Origin: JAQBQH01 sp035607415
GTDB lineage: Bacteria > Myxococcota_A > Polyangia > Palsa-1104
Length of the DNA: 64,000 nucleotides
Reading direction: 5' to 3'
NCBI GenBank assembly: GCA_035607415.1
Contig: DATNAQ010000067.1
Coordinates: forward strand, 62,001-126,000
This document shows, one piece after another, positions 1 to 8,104 of the stretch. The notes beneath the pieces were generated by a model. The model had not been told where the DNA came from, ran no database searches, and saw only the letters and a program-made list of their open reading frames with translations. Every line of letters begins with the position of its first letter. Position 1 is the stretch's first letter. The position numbers and the translations under genes were made by a program.

Positions 1-1
1 G

Positions 2-1099
2 ACGCCGCCGCGGCCGATGCTCTCGTGCCAATCATCCGACGGCAGCGCGCGCAATCAGCGCTGCAAGGACGAGGGGCCGATGACGCTCGATCGCTCGCGC
101 ACCATCGACGAGGAGATCTCGTCCAAGGTGGTCGATTTTCTCGGACGCCACGATCCGCGCAAGACCGGCAAGCCCTTCTTCGTCTGGTACAACCCCGCGC
201 GCATGCACATCACGACGATGCTGCCGCCCAAGTACGAGGCGATGCTCGGCGAGCGCGGCGGCAAGGACTGGGGCATCAACGAGGCAGGCATGAAGCAGCT
301 CGACGACAACATCGGGCTGGTGCTCAAGAAGCTCGAGGAGATGGGCCAGCTCGACAACACGCTCGTCGTCTTCACCACCGACAACGGCGCCGAGGCCATC
401 ACCTTCCCCGACGGCGGCGTGACGCCGTTCAAGGGACAAAAGGGCGAGGCGTGGGAAGGCGGCTATCGCGCGCCGTGCGTGGTGCGCTGGCCGGGGCACA
501 TCAAGCCGGGCACGGTGCTCTCGCAGCTGTTCGCCGCGCTCGACTGGATGCCGACGCTGACCGACATCGCCGGCGGTCCCAAAGGCGACGGGCTGCGCAA
601 GCAGATCGAGGGCGGCAACTACTCCGGCTTCGTGCGCACCACGCTCGACGGCGTGGACCAGACCGACTACCTCCTCGGGCGCACGGCGAAGTCGGCGCGC
701 GACGTCTTCTATTACTTCTCGGGCGCGACGCCGTCGGCGGTGCGCTACAAGAACTGGAAGATGTACTACACGATGTCGCAGCCGGGCGCCGAGGGCTGGA
801 TCCTGCCGCTCGTGCCGTTCCACTTCACGCTGGTGCAGAACATCAAGCGCGATCCGTTCGAGCAGGCGGTCGGCGACAACGTGAAGAGCGCGATGGCGAT
901 CGGCGGTGCCCTGGCCTCGCCGTCGACGGCGTTCCTCTACGACTGGAACCTGCTGCCCATCGGCCAGCAGCTGTGGCTAAAGTGGTTCGAGACGCTCAAG
1001 GCGTTCCCGCCGCTGCAGAAGCCGGCGAGCTACAACCTCCAGCAGGTGATGGATCAGATCAAGGGCAGCTCGGGCGCCAACGCCTCCGTCGGCGACTAA
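2..1099 (+). CDS. Arylsulfatase-type sulfatase, C-terminal part (5' end cut by window)
   Basis: The frame is open to the left edge, so this is the C-terminal 365 residues of a larger alkaline-phosphatase-fold sulfatase that hydrolyses sulfate esters. The visible part has the PFFVWYNPARMH stretch, the metal-binding TDNG motif (about residue 126), and the FKGQKGEAWEGGYRAP block that carries the conserved Lys and Arg of the family. The N-terminal C/S-x-P-x-R site that is converted to formylglycine lies outside the window, so catalytic competence cannot be judged. An ATG at 17 is internal by family alignment and unlikely to be the start. A 22-bp inverted repeat begins at its stop codon. Confidence 0.9.
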   Translation, partial: TPPRPMLSCQSSDGSARNQRCKDEGPMTLDRSRTIDEEISSKVVDFLGRHDPRKTGKPFFVWYNPARMHITTMLPPKYEAMLGERGGKDWGINEAGMKQLDDNIGLVLKKLEEMGQLDNTLVVFTTDNGAEAITFPDGGVTPFKGQKGEAWEGGYRAPCVVRWPGHIKPGTVLSQLFAALDWMPTLTDIAGGPKGDGLRKQIEGGNYSGFVRTTLDGVDQTDYLLGRTAKSARDVFYYFSGATPSAVRYKNWKMYYTMSQPGAEGWILPLVPFHFTLVQNIKRDPFEQAVGDNVKSAMAIGGALASPSTAFLYDWNLLPIGQQLWLKWFETLKAFPPLQKPASYNLQQVMDQIKGSSGANASVGD

Positions 1100-1225
1100 A
1101 GCGCGATTCACTTGCGTTGAGCGTAGCGAGGTGCGCGAGGCCGAGTTGGATTTGGCAGCGATGAGTCCGCCCAAAGGCAGCCGGCCACGCGCGCCGCAGC
1201 AGATCAACGCAAGTGATTCGCGCTT
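1099..1225. repeat. Inverted repeat between convergent genes, possible bidirectional terminator
   Basis: Arms of 22 bp at 1099-1120 and 1204-1225 are complementary with one mismatch and enclose about 83 nt. The arms touch the stop codons of both the sulfatase (plus strand) and the outer-membrane-type protein (minus strand). A transcript from either side could fold it. There is no T-tract, so the terminator role is inference; a dispersed palindromic repeat is an alternative. Confidence 0.5.
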
Positions 1226-2172
1226 CAGTTCCAGTGGTAGCGCAGGAGGAACACGCTCACGAGCTGTAGCGTGTCGAGCGGGATGCGCGCGTCGGGGCGC
1301 AGATCGAACCAGCGCAGCTGCAGATCGACGCCGAGATCGATGGCGCGCCGGCCGGTGTAGAAGACGCCGCCCTCGAGCGTGTGCGTGAAGCGCGCCTCCG
1401 ACTCGAACGGGATCTGCGTGCGATAGGCGAGGAGGAAGCCGACCGGCACGCGGGGGAAGCGCGGCCGCAGATCGAGCTCGGCGCCGACGCCGAGGACGAT
1501 GTAGCTGCGGTTGACGCCGGGCGCGTCGCCAAAGTAGCCGCGCCACAGATATTGCGCCGAGCCGAGGAGCCCGATCATCGGATGCGGCGCATAGGCGACG
1601 GCGGCGCCCGGCTGCACCGCGTACGCATCGATGCGCTGGCTGATCGCGCCGTTGTCGACCTGCCCGACGGCGAGGCTGGAGCGGACTGCCTCGACCGGCT
1701 GCACCAGCTTGAGGTGCGTGTAGCTGAAGTCGAAGGTGCCGCCCACGCGCACGACGCGGGCGAGGCGCCAGCTCGCGGTCAGGCCGGCGCCGAGCGTGAT
1801 CGGCTCGACGGCGCCGACCACCAGCGCCGAGCGGCCGTCGCTGCCGCCGTTGAGCCCGCCCGAGCCGGCGGCACGGACGGCGAGCCAGCTCGTGACGCTG
1901 GCCTGGAACGTTCCGTCGAGCGCGAGCGCCTCGGCGACGTAGTTGTTCTTGCCGACCAGGTTGCCGCGCAGGTCGTAGCCGGGGCCGTCGATCCACGAGT
2001 AGCCGGCGCCGGCGTCGAGGCTGAAGAAGGTCGAGAGGAACGGATCGGCGACGGCCAGCGACGGGACGAAGACATGGCCGCCGAGCTCGCGGCGCCATTC
2101 GTCGCGCGGCGGCGCCTCGGCGAAGGCGGGCGCGGCCGAAAGAAGCAACCAGAGCGCGAGTCGTCTCGACAT
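1225..2172 (-). CDS. Predicted outer-membrane beta-barrel protein
   Basis: This is a 315-residue protein. The start is placed at ATG 2172 because the frame upstream is unlikely coding and this ATG opens a clean signal peptide (MSRRLALWLLLSAAPAFA, cleavage near residue 18). The mature part is rich in alternating hydrophobic and glycine/aromatic segments, such as YSWIDGPGYDLRGN and YLWRGYFGD, and it ends in an aromatic-rich strand, as beta-barrel proteins do. I recognise no specific family. It is convergent with the upstream sulfatase, and its partner upstream on the same strand is the cNMP-binding flavoprotein, 70 nt away. A role as a porin or structural barrel is inference. Confidence 0.7.
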   Translation of the reverse strand: MSRRLALWLLLSAAPAFAEAPPRDEWRRELGGHVFVPSLAVADPFLSTFFSLDAGAGYSWIDGPGYDLRGNLVGKNNYVAEALALDGTFQASVTSWLAVRAAGSGGLNGGSDGRSALVVGAVEPITLGAGLTASWRLARVVRVGGTFDFSYTHLKLVQPVEAVRSSLAVGQVDNGAISQRIDAYAVQPGAAVAYAPHPMIGLLGSAQYLWRGYFGDAPGVNRSYIVLGVGAELDLRPRFPRVPVGFLLAYRTQIPFESEARFTHTLEGGVFYTGRRAIDLGVDLQLRWFDLRPDARIPLDTLQLVSVFLLRYHWN

Positions 2173-2242
2173 GGCAGCCGCTGTAAGCGGCGTGCGCGAC
2201 GCGTCGAGCGTCGTCGGGCGCAATGCGGCGCCCGCCGGATGG

Positions 2243-3895
2243 CTACTCCTGCAGGCAGCGGTGCACGAGCTGGATGCAGACCGAGCCTTCACCGACGGCG
2301 GAGGCGACACGCTTGACGCTGCCCGCGCGCACGTCGCCGACGGCGAACACGCCGGGGCGGCTGGTCTCGAGCAGGTGCGGCGGCCGTCCGTTGGGGCGCG
2401 GGAAGGCGTCGCGCTCGTCGGGGGAGAGCTCGGGGCCGGTCTTGACGAAGCCCTTGGCGTCGAGCGCGATGCAGCCGCGCAGCCAGTCGGTGTGCGGCGT
2501 GGCGCCGGTCATGGTGAACACGTGGCGGATGCCGTGCTCCTCGGCGGCGCCGTCGCGCTGGCGCCAACGCACGCGCTCGAGGTGGCCGTCGCCTTCGAGC
2601 GCCTCCATCTCGGTGCGCACGTGGAGCGTGATGTTGGGCGTCTCCTCGATGCGGCGCACGAGATAGCGCGACATGCTCTCGGCGAGGCCGCCGGCGCGCA
2701 CGAGCACGTGCACGTGGCGCGCGCTCCCCGACAGGTAGACGGCGGCCTGCCCGGCAGAGTTGCCGCCGCCGATGACGGCGACCTCCTCGTCGCCGCAGAC
2801 ACGCGCTTCGACGGCGGTCGCGGCGTAGTAGATGCCGACGCCTTCGAAGCGCGGCAGGTCGGGCAGCGCCAGCTTCCGGTAGGAGACGCCCGAGGCGATG
2901 ATGACCGCGCGCGCGCGCACGGTGCCGTGGCCGCGCACGTGGATGGCGTAGGGGCGGCGCGCGCAGTCGAGCTTCTCGGCGTGGCGTGGGATGGCGATCT
3001 CGGCGCCGAACTTCTCGGCCTGCGTGACGCCGCGTCCGGCGAGCGCCTCGCCCGAGATCCCCGTCGGGAAGCCGAGGTAGTTCTCGATCTTCGAGCTCGA
3101 GCCGGCCTGGCCGCCGGGCGCGTTGCCTTCGATCACGAGCGTGTCGAGCCCTTCGGAGGCGGCCATCACCGCGGCGGCGAGGCCGGCCGGTCCGGCGCCC
3201 ACGACGACCAGGTCGCGCACGCGCACCTCGTCGATGGACGTGGTCCAGCCGAGGCAGTCGGCGAGCGCTTCGTTGCTCGGGTTGCGCAGCACCTTGTCGC
3301 CGCCGCACACGATCACGGGCACGTCGGTGACGCTGACGTGGAAGCGATCGAGGAGCACCTGCACGCCGGGATCGTGCTCGACGTCGAGCGACGAGTAGGG
3401 CTCGCCGTTGCGCCGCAGGAACTCCTTGAGCCGCAGCGTGTCGGCGGAGAAGCGCGAGCCGACGAGCACGATGCCGCCCCAGCTCTGCTCGAGCAGCGCC
3501 ATGCGGCGCAGGATGAAGGCGCGCATGATGACGTCGGAGAGCTCGCTGTCGGCGAGCACCAGGTTGCGGAACTGCGCGTGGTCGAGCGCGAGCACTTCGC
3601 CGTCGCTGACGACCTGGCCGCGGTGGATGGTCGGGCGGCCGGTGAGCATGTCGAACTCGCCGGTGAACTGCATCGCCTCGTGCACCACGATCGGGCGCTC
3701 GCCGTCGCCGCCGCGCTGCACGACCGCCACCGAGCCGGCGAGGACGACGAAGAAGTGGCGGTTGACCTCGCCCTCGTGGAACAGGACGTCGCCCGTGTGC
3801 ACGCGCCGGCGCGTGGCGTGCGCGGCGATGCGCGCGACCTGCGCCTCGCCCAGACGGGGGAACATCTGTGCGCTGCGCTCTTCGAACAGGCTCAT
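2243..3895 (-). CDS. FAD-dependent TrxR-like oxidoreductase with N-terminal cyclic-nucleotide-binding domain
   Basis: The 550-residue protein starts at ATG 3895, preceded by a GGAGAGG ribosome site. It has three parts. Residues 15-130 are a cyclic-nucleotide-binding (Crp-like) domain (GDVLFHEGEVNRHFFVVLAGSVAVV). Residues 140-220 are a glutaredoxin/thioredoxin-like fold with no CxxC. Residues 228-550 are a thioredoxin-reductase-type flavoprotein with the FAD loop VVGAGPAG (233-238), the GGQ motif and the NAD(P)-binding VIGGGNSAG (about 375). The redox-active CxxC of true TrxR is replaced by AATAVEARVC, leaving one cysteine, so it probably does not reduce thioredoxin in the standard way. This three-domain architecture is known in bacteria but its substrate is not settled. 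Regulation by cAMP or cGMP binding is inferred. Confidence 0.88.
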   Translation of the reverse strand: MSLFEERSAQMFPRLGEAQVARIAAHATRRRVHTGDVLFHEGEVNRHFFVVLAGSVAVVQRGGDGERPIVVHEAMQFTGEFDMLTGRPTIHRGQVVSDGEVLALDHAQFRNLVLADSELSDVIMRAFILRRMALLEQSWGGIVLVGSRFSADTLRLKEFLRRNGEPYSSLDVEHDPGVQVLLDRFHVSVTDVPVIVCGGDKVLRNPSNEALADCLGWTTSIDEVRVRDLVVVGAGPAGLAAAVMAASEGLDTLVIEGNAPGGQAGSSSKIENYLGFPTGISGEALAGRGVTQAEKFGAEIAIPRHAEKLDCARRPYAIHVRGHGTVRARAVIIASGVSYRKLALPDLPRFEGVGIYYAATAVEARVCGDEEVAVIGGGNSAGQAAVYLSGSARHVHVLVRAGGLAESMSRYLVRRIEETPNITLHVRTEMEALEGDGHLERVRWRQRDGAAEEHGIRHVFTMTGATPHTDWLRGCIALDAKGFVKTGPELSPDERDAFPRPNGRPPHLLETSRPGVFAVGDVRAGSVKRVASAVGEGSVCIQLVHRCLQE

Positions 3896-3924
3896 CCTCT
3901 CCTCCGTGACGGAGCGTCGCGCGG

Positions 3925-5100
3925 CTACTTCGGCGTCACCACCGCTTCGACCCGCGATCCCTCGGCGCCGCCGGCGCTCCCGGCCGCAGTATAGATGCGA
4001 TTGCCGTCGATGCCGGCGGAGACGAGCGCGGCCTTGACCGCGTCGGCGCGCGCCTCGCCGAGGTTGCCGCCGGTGGCGTCGTTGCCGAGGCTGCCACCGA
4101 AGCCTTCGATGCGGATGGTCGCGTCGGGGTGCGCCTCGAGCGCGGTGGCCAGCTCGCCGACGCTGCGCTGCGCGACCTGGTTGAGCGACGAGTCGCCGGT
4201 CGCGAAGCGGATGCCGTCGAGCGTGAAGCGGCGCGGCTGGGTGGGGTTGCTCGCGAGCCAGGCGGCGACCGGGCTCGTGGCCGCGGGCGGCGGCGCAGGC
4301 CCGATCTCCGACGGCGTCGTCGTCGAGGGACGGCCCGGCGGCGGCGTACCGGGCGTGCGCGTCTCGGGCAGCCGCGGCGCCGAGACCGTCGGCGCGTGCG
4401 GCGCGTGCAGCGAGCGCGCGATCAGCCAGCCGAGGCCGAAGAGCGCAGCGATACCGGCGGCCACCAGCGACCAGTGCGTGTGCGCCGGCTCGGGCGCGCG
4501 CACCACGTGCGGCACCACCGGCGGCGCGGGGCGGACGGGCACCTCGGGGATCACCTGATGCTCGACGGGCGGCGCGCCGACGAACGAGCGCAGCGAGTCC
4601 GGCACCAGCGTCGCCACCTTGGCCTTCTCGACGGAGAGGAAGGCGGCGAGACCGCGCGGATCGAGGTTGGTCTCGCGCACGCGCCTTCCCACCACGCCGA
4701 GCGCGAGCGGCGCCACCAGCGCCAGGATCTTGGAGGTCACGCTGCGATCGCCGCCGCCGAGGGCCGAGAGCCCGCCGACGAAGCCGTCGAGCTTGTGGCC
4801 CATAAGCTTGTCGAGGAAGCCGCCGCTTCCGCGGAGGAGCTGGTCGCTCGCTTGCGGGTCGCGGAGCGTGCGCCCGAGGTCGCCGACGTCGAGCTGCGGG
4901 GCCGAGCCGTTGCGCAGCCCTTCGAGCAGGCCGGCGGCGCCGAACTCCGTCGAGCCGTGATCGGCGATGCTGTACATCGTGGTGGGCAGCGCGGCACCGA
5001 GCGTCCTGCGCGTGACCTCGCGGCTGCCGCCGACGAACTGACTGATCGAATCGAGCAGCCCGCCTTGAACGAACTCCCGCCCCAGGTTCGATAGGTCCAT
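3925..5100 (-). CDS. DUF937 domain protein with membrane anchor and OmpA-like C-terminal domain
   Basis: The 391-residue protein starts at ATG 5100 behind a strong GGGAGGG site. Residues 1-150 match the DUF937 pattern (repeated short helices, SRTLGAALP-like and GG-SALGG segments). A single transmembrane helix lies near 215-235 (LVAAGIAALFGLGWLIA). A Pro/Thr-rich linker follows. The last 120 residues form an OmpA-type peptidoglycan-binding fold (FATGDSSLNQ, IEGFGGSLGNDATNxxLxxARA-like order). It ends 29 nt upstream of the cNMP-flavoprotein start, so the two may be co-transcribed. The topology implies an inner-membrane protein reaching the peptidoglycan, with DUF937 in the cytoplasm. Its function is unknown. 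Confidence 0.82.
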   Translation of the reverse strand: MDLSNLGREFVQGGLLDSISQFVGGSREVTRRTLGAALPTTMYSIADHGSTEFGAAGLLEGLRNGSAPQLDVGDLGRTLRDPQASDQLLRGSGGFLDKLMGHKLDGFVGGLSALGGGDRSVTSKILALVAPLALGVVGRRVRETNLDPRGLAAFLSVEKAKVATLVPDSLRSFVGAPPVEHQVIPEVPVRPAPPVVPHVVRAPEPAHTHWSLVAAGIAALFGLGWLIARSLHAPHAPTVSAPRLPETRTPGTPPPGRPSTTTPSEIGPAPPPAATSPVAAWLASNPTQPRRFTLDGIRFATGDSSLNQVAQRSVGELATALEAHPDATIRIEGFGGSLGNDATGGNLGEARADAVKAALVSAGIDGNRIYTAAGSAGGAEGSRVEAVVTPK

Positions 5101-5175
5101 CGTTCCCTCCCCCTTTTCCCGCGAATGCAACGGGGGGACCAGCCGGGGCGCGACGGCGCCCTATCTTGCTGCGGC

Positions 5176-5358
5176 ATGGACAACAAGAGCGCGAGCGGAA
5201 GCGGCGAGGGAAAGCCGGCTCAGCCACCGACGGAGAAGGAGCTGCTCGACCGGGCCGACCAGGCGGAAGACGATCGCCTGGCAGCCGAGGAGGCGGGCGA
5301 GGTCGAGGACGAGGACGAAGCCGTCGTCGAGGACGCGCGCGAGGAGCGCGTTCCCTGA
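5176..5358 (+). CDS. Small acidic hypothetical protein
   Basis: The 60-residue frame starts at ATG 5176 and is dominated by Glu, Asp and Ala, with a low-complexity acidic second half (AEEAGEVEDEDEAVVEDA) and a Ser/Gly/Lys-rich start. No domain is recognisable. No clear ribosome site precedes it. Codon choice has the strong third-position G/C bias of its neighbours, which favours coding. It is divergent from the DUF937-OmpA gene and 41 nt upstream of the Cys-rich secreted protein. Confidence 0.5.
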   Translation: MDNKSASGSGEGKPAQPPTEKELLDRADQAEDDRLAAEEAGEVEDEDEAVVEDAREERVP

Positions 5359-5399
5359 GGGCGGTCCTCGGGATGCATGACAAGCGAACGGAGGTGCTC

Positions 5400-5681
5400 A
5401 TGTCGCGTTGGATTCGTGGGGGCGTCGCCGCCTCGGTCCTGCTGGGGCTGGGGGCGATCGGGTATGCGCAAGACAAGCCGTGCATGGCGGACGCGGCCAA
5501 GCTGTGTCCTGGTGTCGAGCCGGGGGGCGGCGCGCAGATCGAGTGCTTGAAGACGCACAAGCAGGATCTGTCACCGGCGTGCAAGAAGAAGGTCATGCAG
5601 ATGAAGGTCAAGTCGATGGAGAACAAGGAGCTGCAGAAGCAGCAGGCCGAGCCGCCGCCGGCGAACGGCGCGCAGCCCTAG
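5400..5681 (+). CDS. Small secreted cysteine-rich-repeat protein
   Basis: The 93-residue protein starts at ATG 5400, preceded by GGAGGTG. It has a signal peptide (residues 1-23, ending IGYAQ). One Cys-rich module follows, with spacing CMADAAKLCPG...IECLKTHKQDLSPACKKKV. This resembles the Cys-rich repeat of eukaryotic Golgi apparatus protein 1, which also occurs in deltaproteobacterial exported proteins. The tail is Lys/Gln/Pro-rich. It is likely periplasmic with disulfides. Its function is unknown. Confidence 0.75.
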   Translation: MSRWIRGGVAASVLLGLGAIGYAQDKPCMADAAKLCPGVEPGGGAQIECLKTHKQDLSPACKKKVMQMKVKSMENKELQKQQAEPPPANGAQP

Positions 5682-5977
5682 CGGCGTCGGGCCGAAGCGG
5701 TCGCCACGCAGCGCGCGCGCGGCGGCGGGCGCGCCGTGGAGATCACCACGCGGCGCGATAGGCGACATCGCGATCGAAGGTCGCAGAGCCGGACGGCGTC
5801 GCGGTCGGCGACGCACGTTCTGGCGGCGGTGACGCCGGCCGATCTCGGGCGCCGAGCCCGCCGACGTCGGCGCGGGCGAGCGGGATCTCGGCGGCGTCGT
5901 CCGCGGTGGCGGCGCGAGGCGATCCTCGCGCTCGTCGCGATCGCGTGGCTGCGTCGGCGCGTGCTACCGTTGCCGAA
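5682..5977. other. Gene-free stretch upstream of the P450 gene
   Basis: About 300 nt of very GC-rich sequence with no frame that looks coding on either strand: all are Arg/Pro-rich shadows. I see no convincing terminator or repeat. Transcription of the P450 gene probably starts here, but no good -35/-10 pair is visible. Confidence 0.4.
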
Positions 5978-7180
5978 ATGAGCGACCCGTTCGGCCTGAG
6001 CGCACCGGCGACGCTGCAGGATCCCTACCCCACCTACGCGCGCATGCGCGCCGAGGCGCCGGTCGCCTGGTTCGACCCGTGGGACGCCTGGGTGGTCACG
6101 CGCCACGACGACGTGCAGGCGGCGTTCCGCGATCCGCGCTGGTCGGCCGAGCGCGCCGCGGCGTTCGCCGCCAAGCTCGACGCCGAGACGCGCGCCCGCG
6201 TCGAGCCGCTGGTGCGTAACTTGAGCGGCTGGGCGCTGCTCATGGATCCGCCCGCGCACACGCGCGTTCGCGCGCTGCTCAACCGCGCCTTCACGCCGCG
6301 GCTCATCCACGAGCTGCGCCCGCGCGTGGAGGCGCTCGTCGCCGAGCTGCTCGACGCCGCCGGCGACGAGATCGATCTGATGTCGGCGCTGGCCACGCCG
6401 CTGCCGGTGATGGTCATCGGCGACATGCTCGGCCTGCCCGCGTCCGATCGCGGCCACCTCAAGCGCTGGTCCGACGATCTGGCGGCGTTCCTCGGGGCCG
6501 GCCGCGCGACGCCCGCCGACGTGGTCGCCGCGGTGCGCGCGATTACCCAGATCGAAGACTACTTCCGCACGCAGCTGGCCGAGCGGCGCCGCGCGCCCGG
6601 CGACGATCTGTTGAGCGCGCTCCTCTCCGCCGAGGAGGCGGGCACGATCCTCGACGAGCAGGAGCTGGTCTCGACCTGCGCGATGATCTTGTTCGGCGGT
6701 CACGAGACCACGACGCACCTCATCGGCAACGGCATGCTCGCGCTCGTCACGCACCGCGCCGAGTGGCAGCGGCTCGCGCACGCGCCCGCTTCGGCCGCCG
6801 CGGCCGTCGAAGAGCTGTTGCGCTTCGACGCGCCCGTGCAGCGCATGGGCCGCCTCGCCAAGGAGCCGATGGAGCTGCGCGGACAACGCGTCGCTGCCGG
6901 CCAGCGCGTCTTTCTCATGCTCGGCGCGGCCAACCGCGATCCCGAGCAATTCGCCGCGCCCGACACGCTCGACCTCGCGCGCGCCGACGGCAAGCACGTC
7001 GCCTTCGGCTGGGGCCCGCACTACTGCGTCGGCGCCGGCCTCGGGCGGCTCGAGGCCGAGCTGGCGTTCGCCGCGCTCGCCCGCCGCTTCCCCGACGCCG
7101 CGCTCGGCGAGACGCCGGAGTTCCAGAACAACGTGACCATCCGCGGCCTGCGCTCGCTCCGTCTGCGCCTGCGCGGCTGA
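5978..7180 (+). CDS. Cytochrome P450 (bacterial class I type)
   Basis: A soluble 400-residue haem-thiolate monooxygenase of typical length for bacterial CYPs. The start ATG 5978 gives a normal N terminus (MSDPFGLSAPATLQDPYPTYARMR). The I-helix oxygen-activation motif GGHETT is at 240-245, the K-helix ExxR is within VEELLRFDAP, and the haem loop FGWGPHYCVG has the axial Cys at residue 350. No membrane anchor or fused reductase is present and no ferredoxin gene adjoins it, so its electron donors must be encoded elsewhere. The substrate cannot be told. The family resembles the CYP107-type group of natural-product hydroxylases. Confidence 0.95.
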   Translation: MSDPFGLSAPATLQDPYPTYARMRAEAPVAWFDPWDAWVVTRHDDVQAAFRDPRWSAERAAAFAAKLDAETRARVEPLVRNLSGWALLMDPPAHTRVRALLNRAFTPRLIHELRPRVEALVAELLDAAGDEIDLMSALATPLPVMVIGDMLGLPASDRGHLKRWSDDLAAFLGAGRATPADVVAAVRAITQIEDYFRTQLAERRRAPGDDLLSALLSAEEAGTILDEQELVSTCAMILFGGHETTTHLIGNGMLALVTHRAEWQRLAHAPASAAAAVEELLRFDAPVQRMGRLAKEPMELRGQRVAAGQRVFLMLGAANRDPEQFAAPDTLDLARADGKHVAFGWGPHYCVGAGLGRLEAELAFAALARRFPDAALGETPEFQNNVTIRGLRSLRLRLRG

Positions 7181-7185
7181 TCGTC

Positions 7186-7443
7186 TCAGTCGAGCGCGCG
7201 CAGATGATCGACGATCTCGGCGCCCCAGCGACGGAGCCGCTCGGCCGAGATGTTGCGCTGCCGTTCGCGGGAAGCTCGCGCGAGCGCGCGGTGCGCGATG
7301 TCGGAGAAGGCGGCGACGGGCGCACCGTCGGCGCGCAGGTTGCGCAGCTCGCGTACCGCCATTCGCCGCGCCGTCGTCAAAAGGTCGTCTTCGGTCAACT
7401 CTCGATCATCCTGCGACGTGCGCGCCCGCGACGAAATCCGCAA
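7186..7443 (-). CDS. Hypothetical protein
   Basis: An 85-residue frame that would start at TTG 7443 just behind TAGGA; an internal ATG at codon 29 is an alternative. The protein is Arg/Leu/Ala-rich and looks helical (LTTARRMAVRELRNLR, ISAERLRRWGAEIVDHLRALD). No family is recognised. It ends 5 nt from the P450 stop in convergent orientation. The composition is plausible for a real small protein but could also be chance. Confidence 0.45.
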   Translation of the reverse strand: MRISSRARTSQDDRELTEDDLLTTARRMAVRELRNLRADGAPVAAFSDIAHRALARASRERQRNISAERLRRWGAEIVDHLRALD

Positions 7444-7593
7444 TCCTACGGAGCGAACAAAATGCGGAGCCCGCGCCTGGATCTGCGCCTCGACGGTGAC
7501 ATCTGCATTCCGCGCTCCTGCCTGCTCGTCTACGCCGTCGGCGAGCGCGCGCTGCCTGACGCTGGCGGCGTCGCCCGCCGAGGTGCGCGCGAG

Positions 7594-8073
7594 CTAGCGA
7601 ACGGTCGCGGCGTCCTTCGCCGCGAGCCGCTCGGCGAGCGTGTCGACGTCCCCGACGGTGTGCGCGCCCCACTCTTTCTTGCTGTAGTAGCGCTTGACGC
7701 CGCGCGAGGTGCCGGCGACGTCGAGGCAGAAGTCGAAGCCCTGCTCGCGGCACGGGCGCGCCGCGTAGCGCAGCTGCTGCCACTCGTTGGTCTCGCCGAA
7801 GTAGACGTCGATGACACCGTCGTGCGCCGGCTTGACATGATAGTGGAACCCTTCCCACAGGCCGGTCCACATCGTGCGATTGACGAAGCGGCCGAACGGC
7901 TCTTCACCGCTCACGAAGAAGACCTTGAAGTGCTCGCCCCGCGCGTGCGGCTCGTGATCGACCCAGAAGCGATCGAAGACCAGCTTCGGGTTGGGCGCGT
8001 CGCTCGTGCGCGAGCGCCAGAACGCGACCACGGCCACGGTGACGACGAGCGCCAGGAGCCACTTTGTACGCAT
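7594..8073 (-). CDS. Hypothetical membrane-anchored protein
   Basis: The 159-residue protein has an N-terminal hydrophobic segment (residues 4-19, WLLALVVTVAVVAFW) that is either a signal anchor or an uncleaved signal peptide. The exported part has two cysteines close together (PCREQGFDFC) and many aromatic residues (FWVDHEPHARGEHFKVFFVSGEE). I recognise no family. It sits 31 nt downstream of the lipoprotein at 8105-9016 on the same strand and may be the last gene of that transcript. Confidence 0.65.
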   Translation of the reverse strand: MRTKWLLALVVTVAVVAFWRSRTSDAPNPKLVFDRFWVDHEPHARGEHFKVFFVSGEEPFGRFVNRTMWTGLWEGFHYHVKPAHDGVIDVYFGETNEWQQLRYAARPCREQGFDFCLDVAGTSRGVKRYYSKKEWGAHTVGDVDTLAERLAAKDAATVR

Positions 8074-8104
8074 CGTGGGATCTTCGGGCGCGCACCCACG
8101 CCTG

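Noticed and set aside
2243..5626. A single 1127-residue protein covering the flavoprotein and DUF937-OmpA region
   Set aside because: The N-terminal two-fifths are Arg/Pro-rich shadow sequence of the DUF937-OmpA gene. The flavoprotein starts at ATG 3895 with a good ribosome site.
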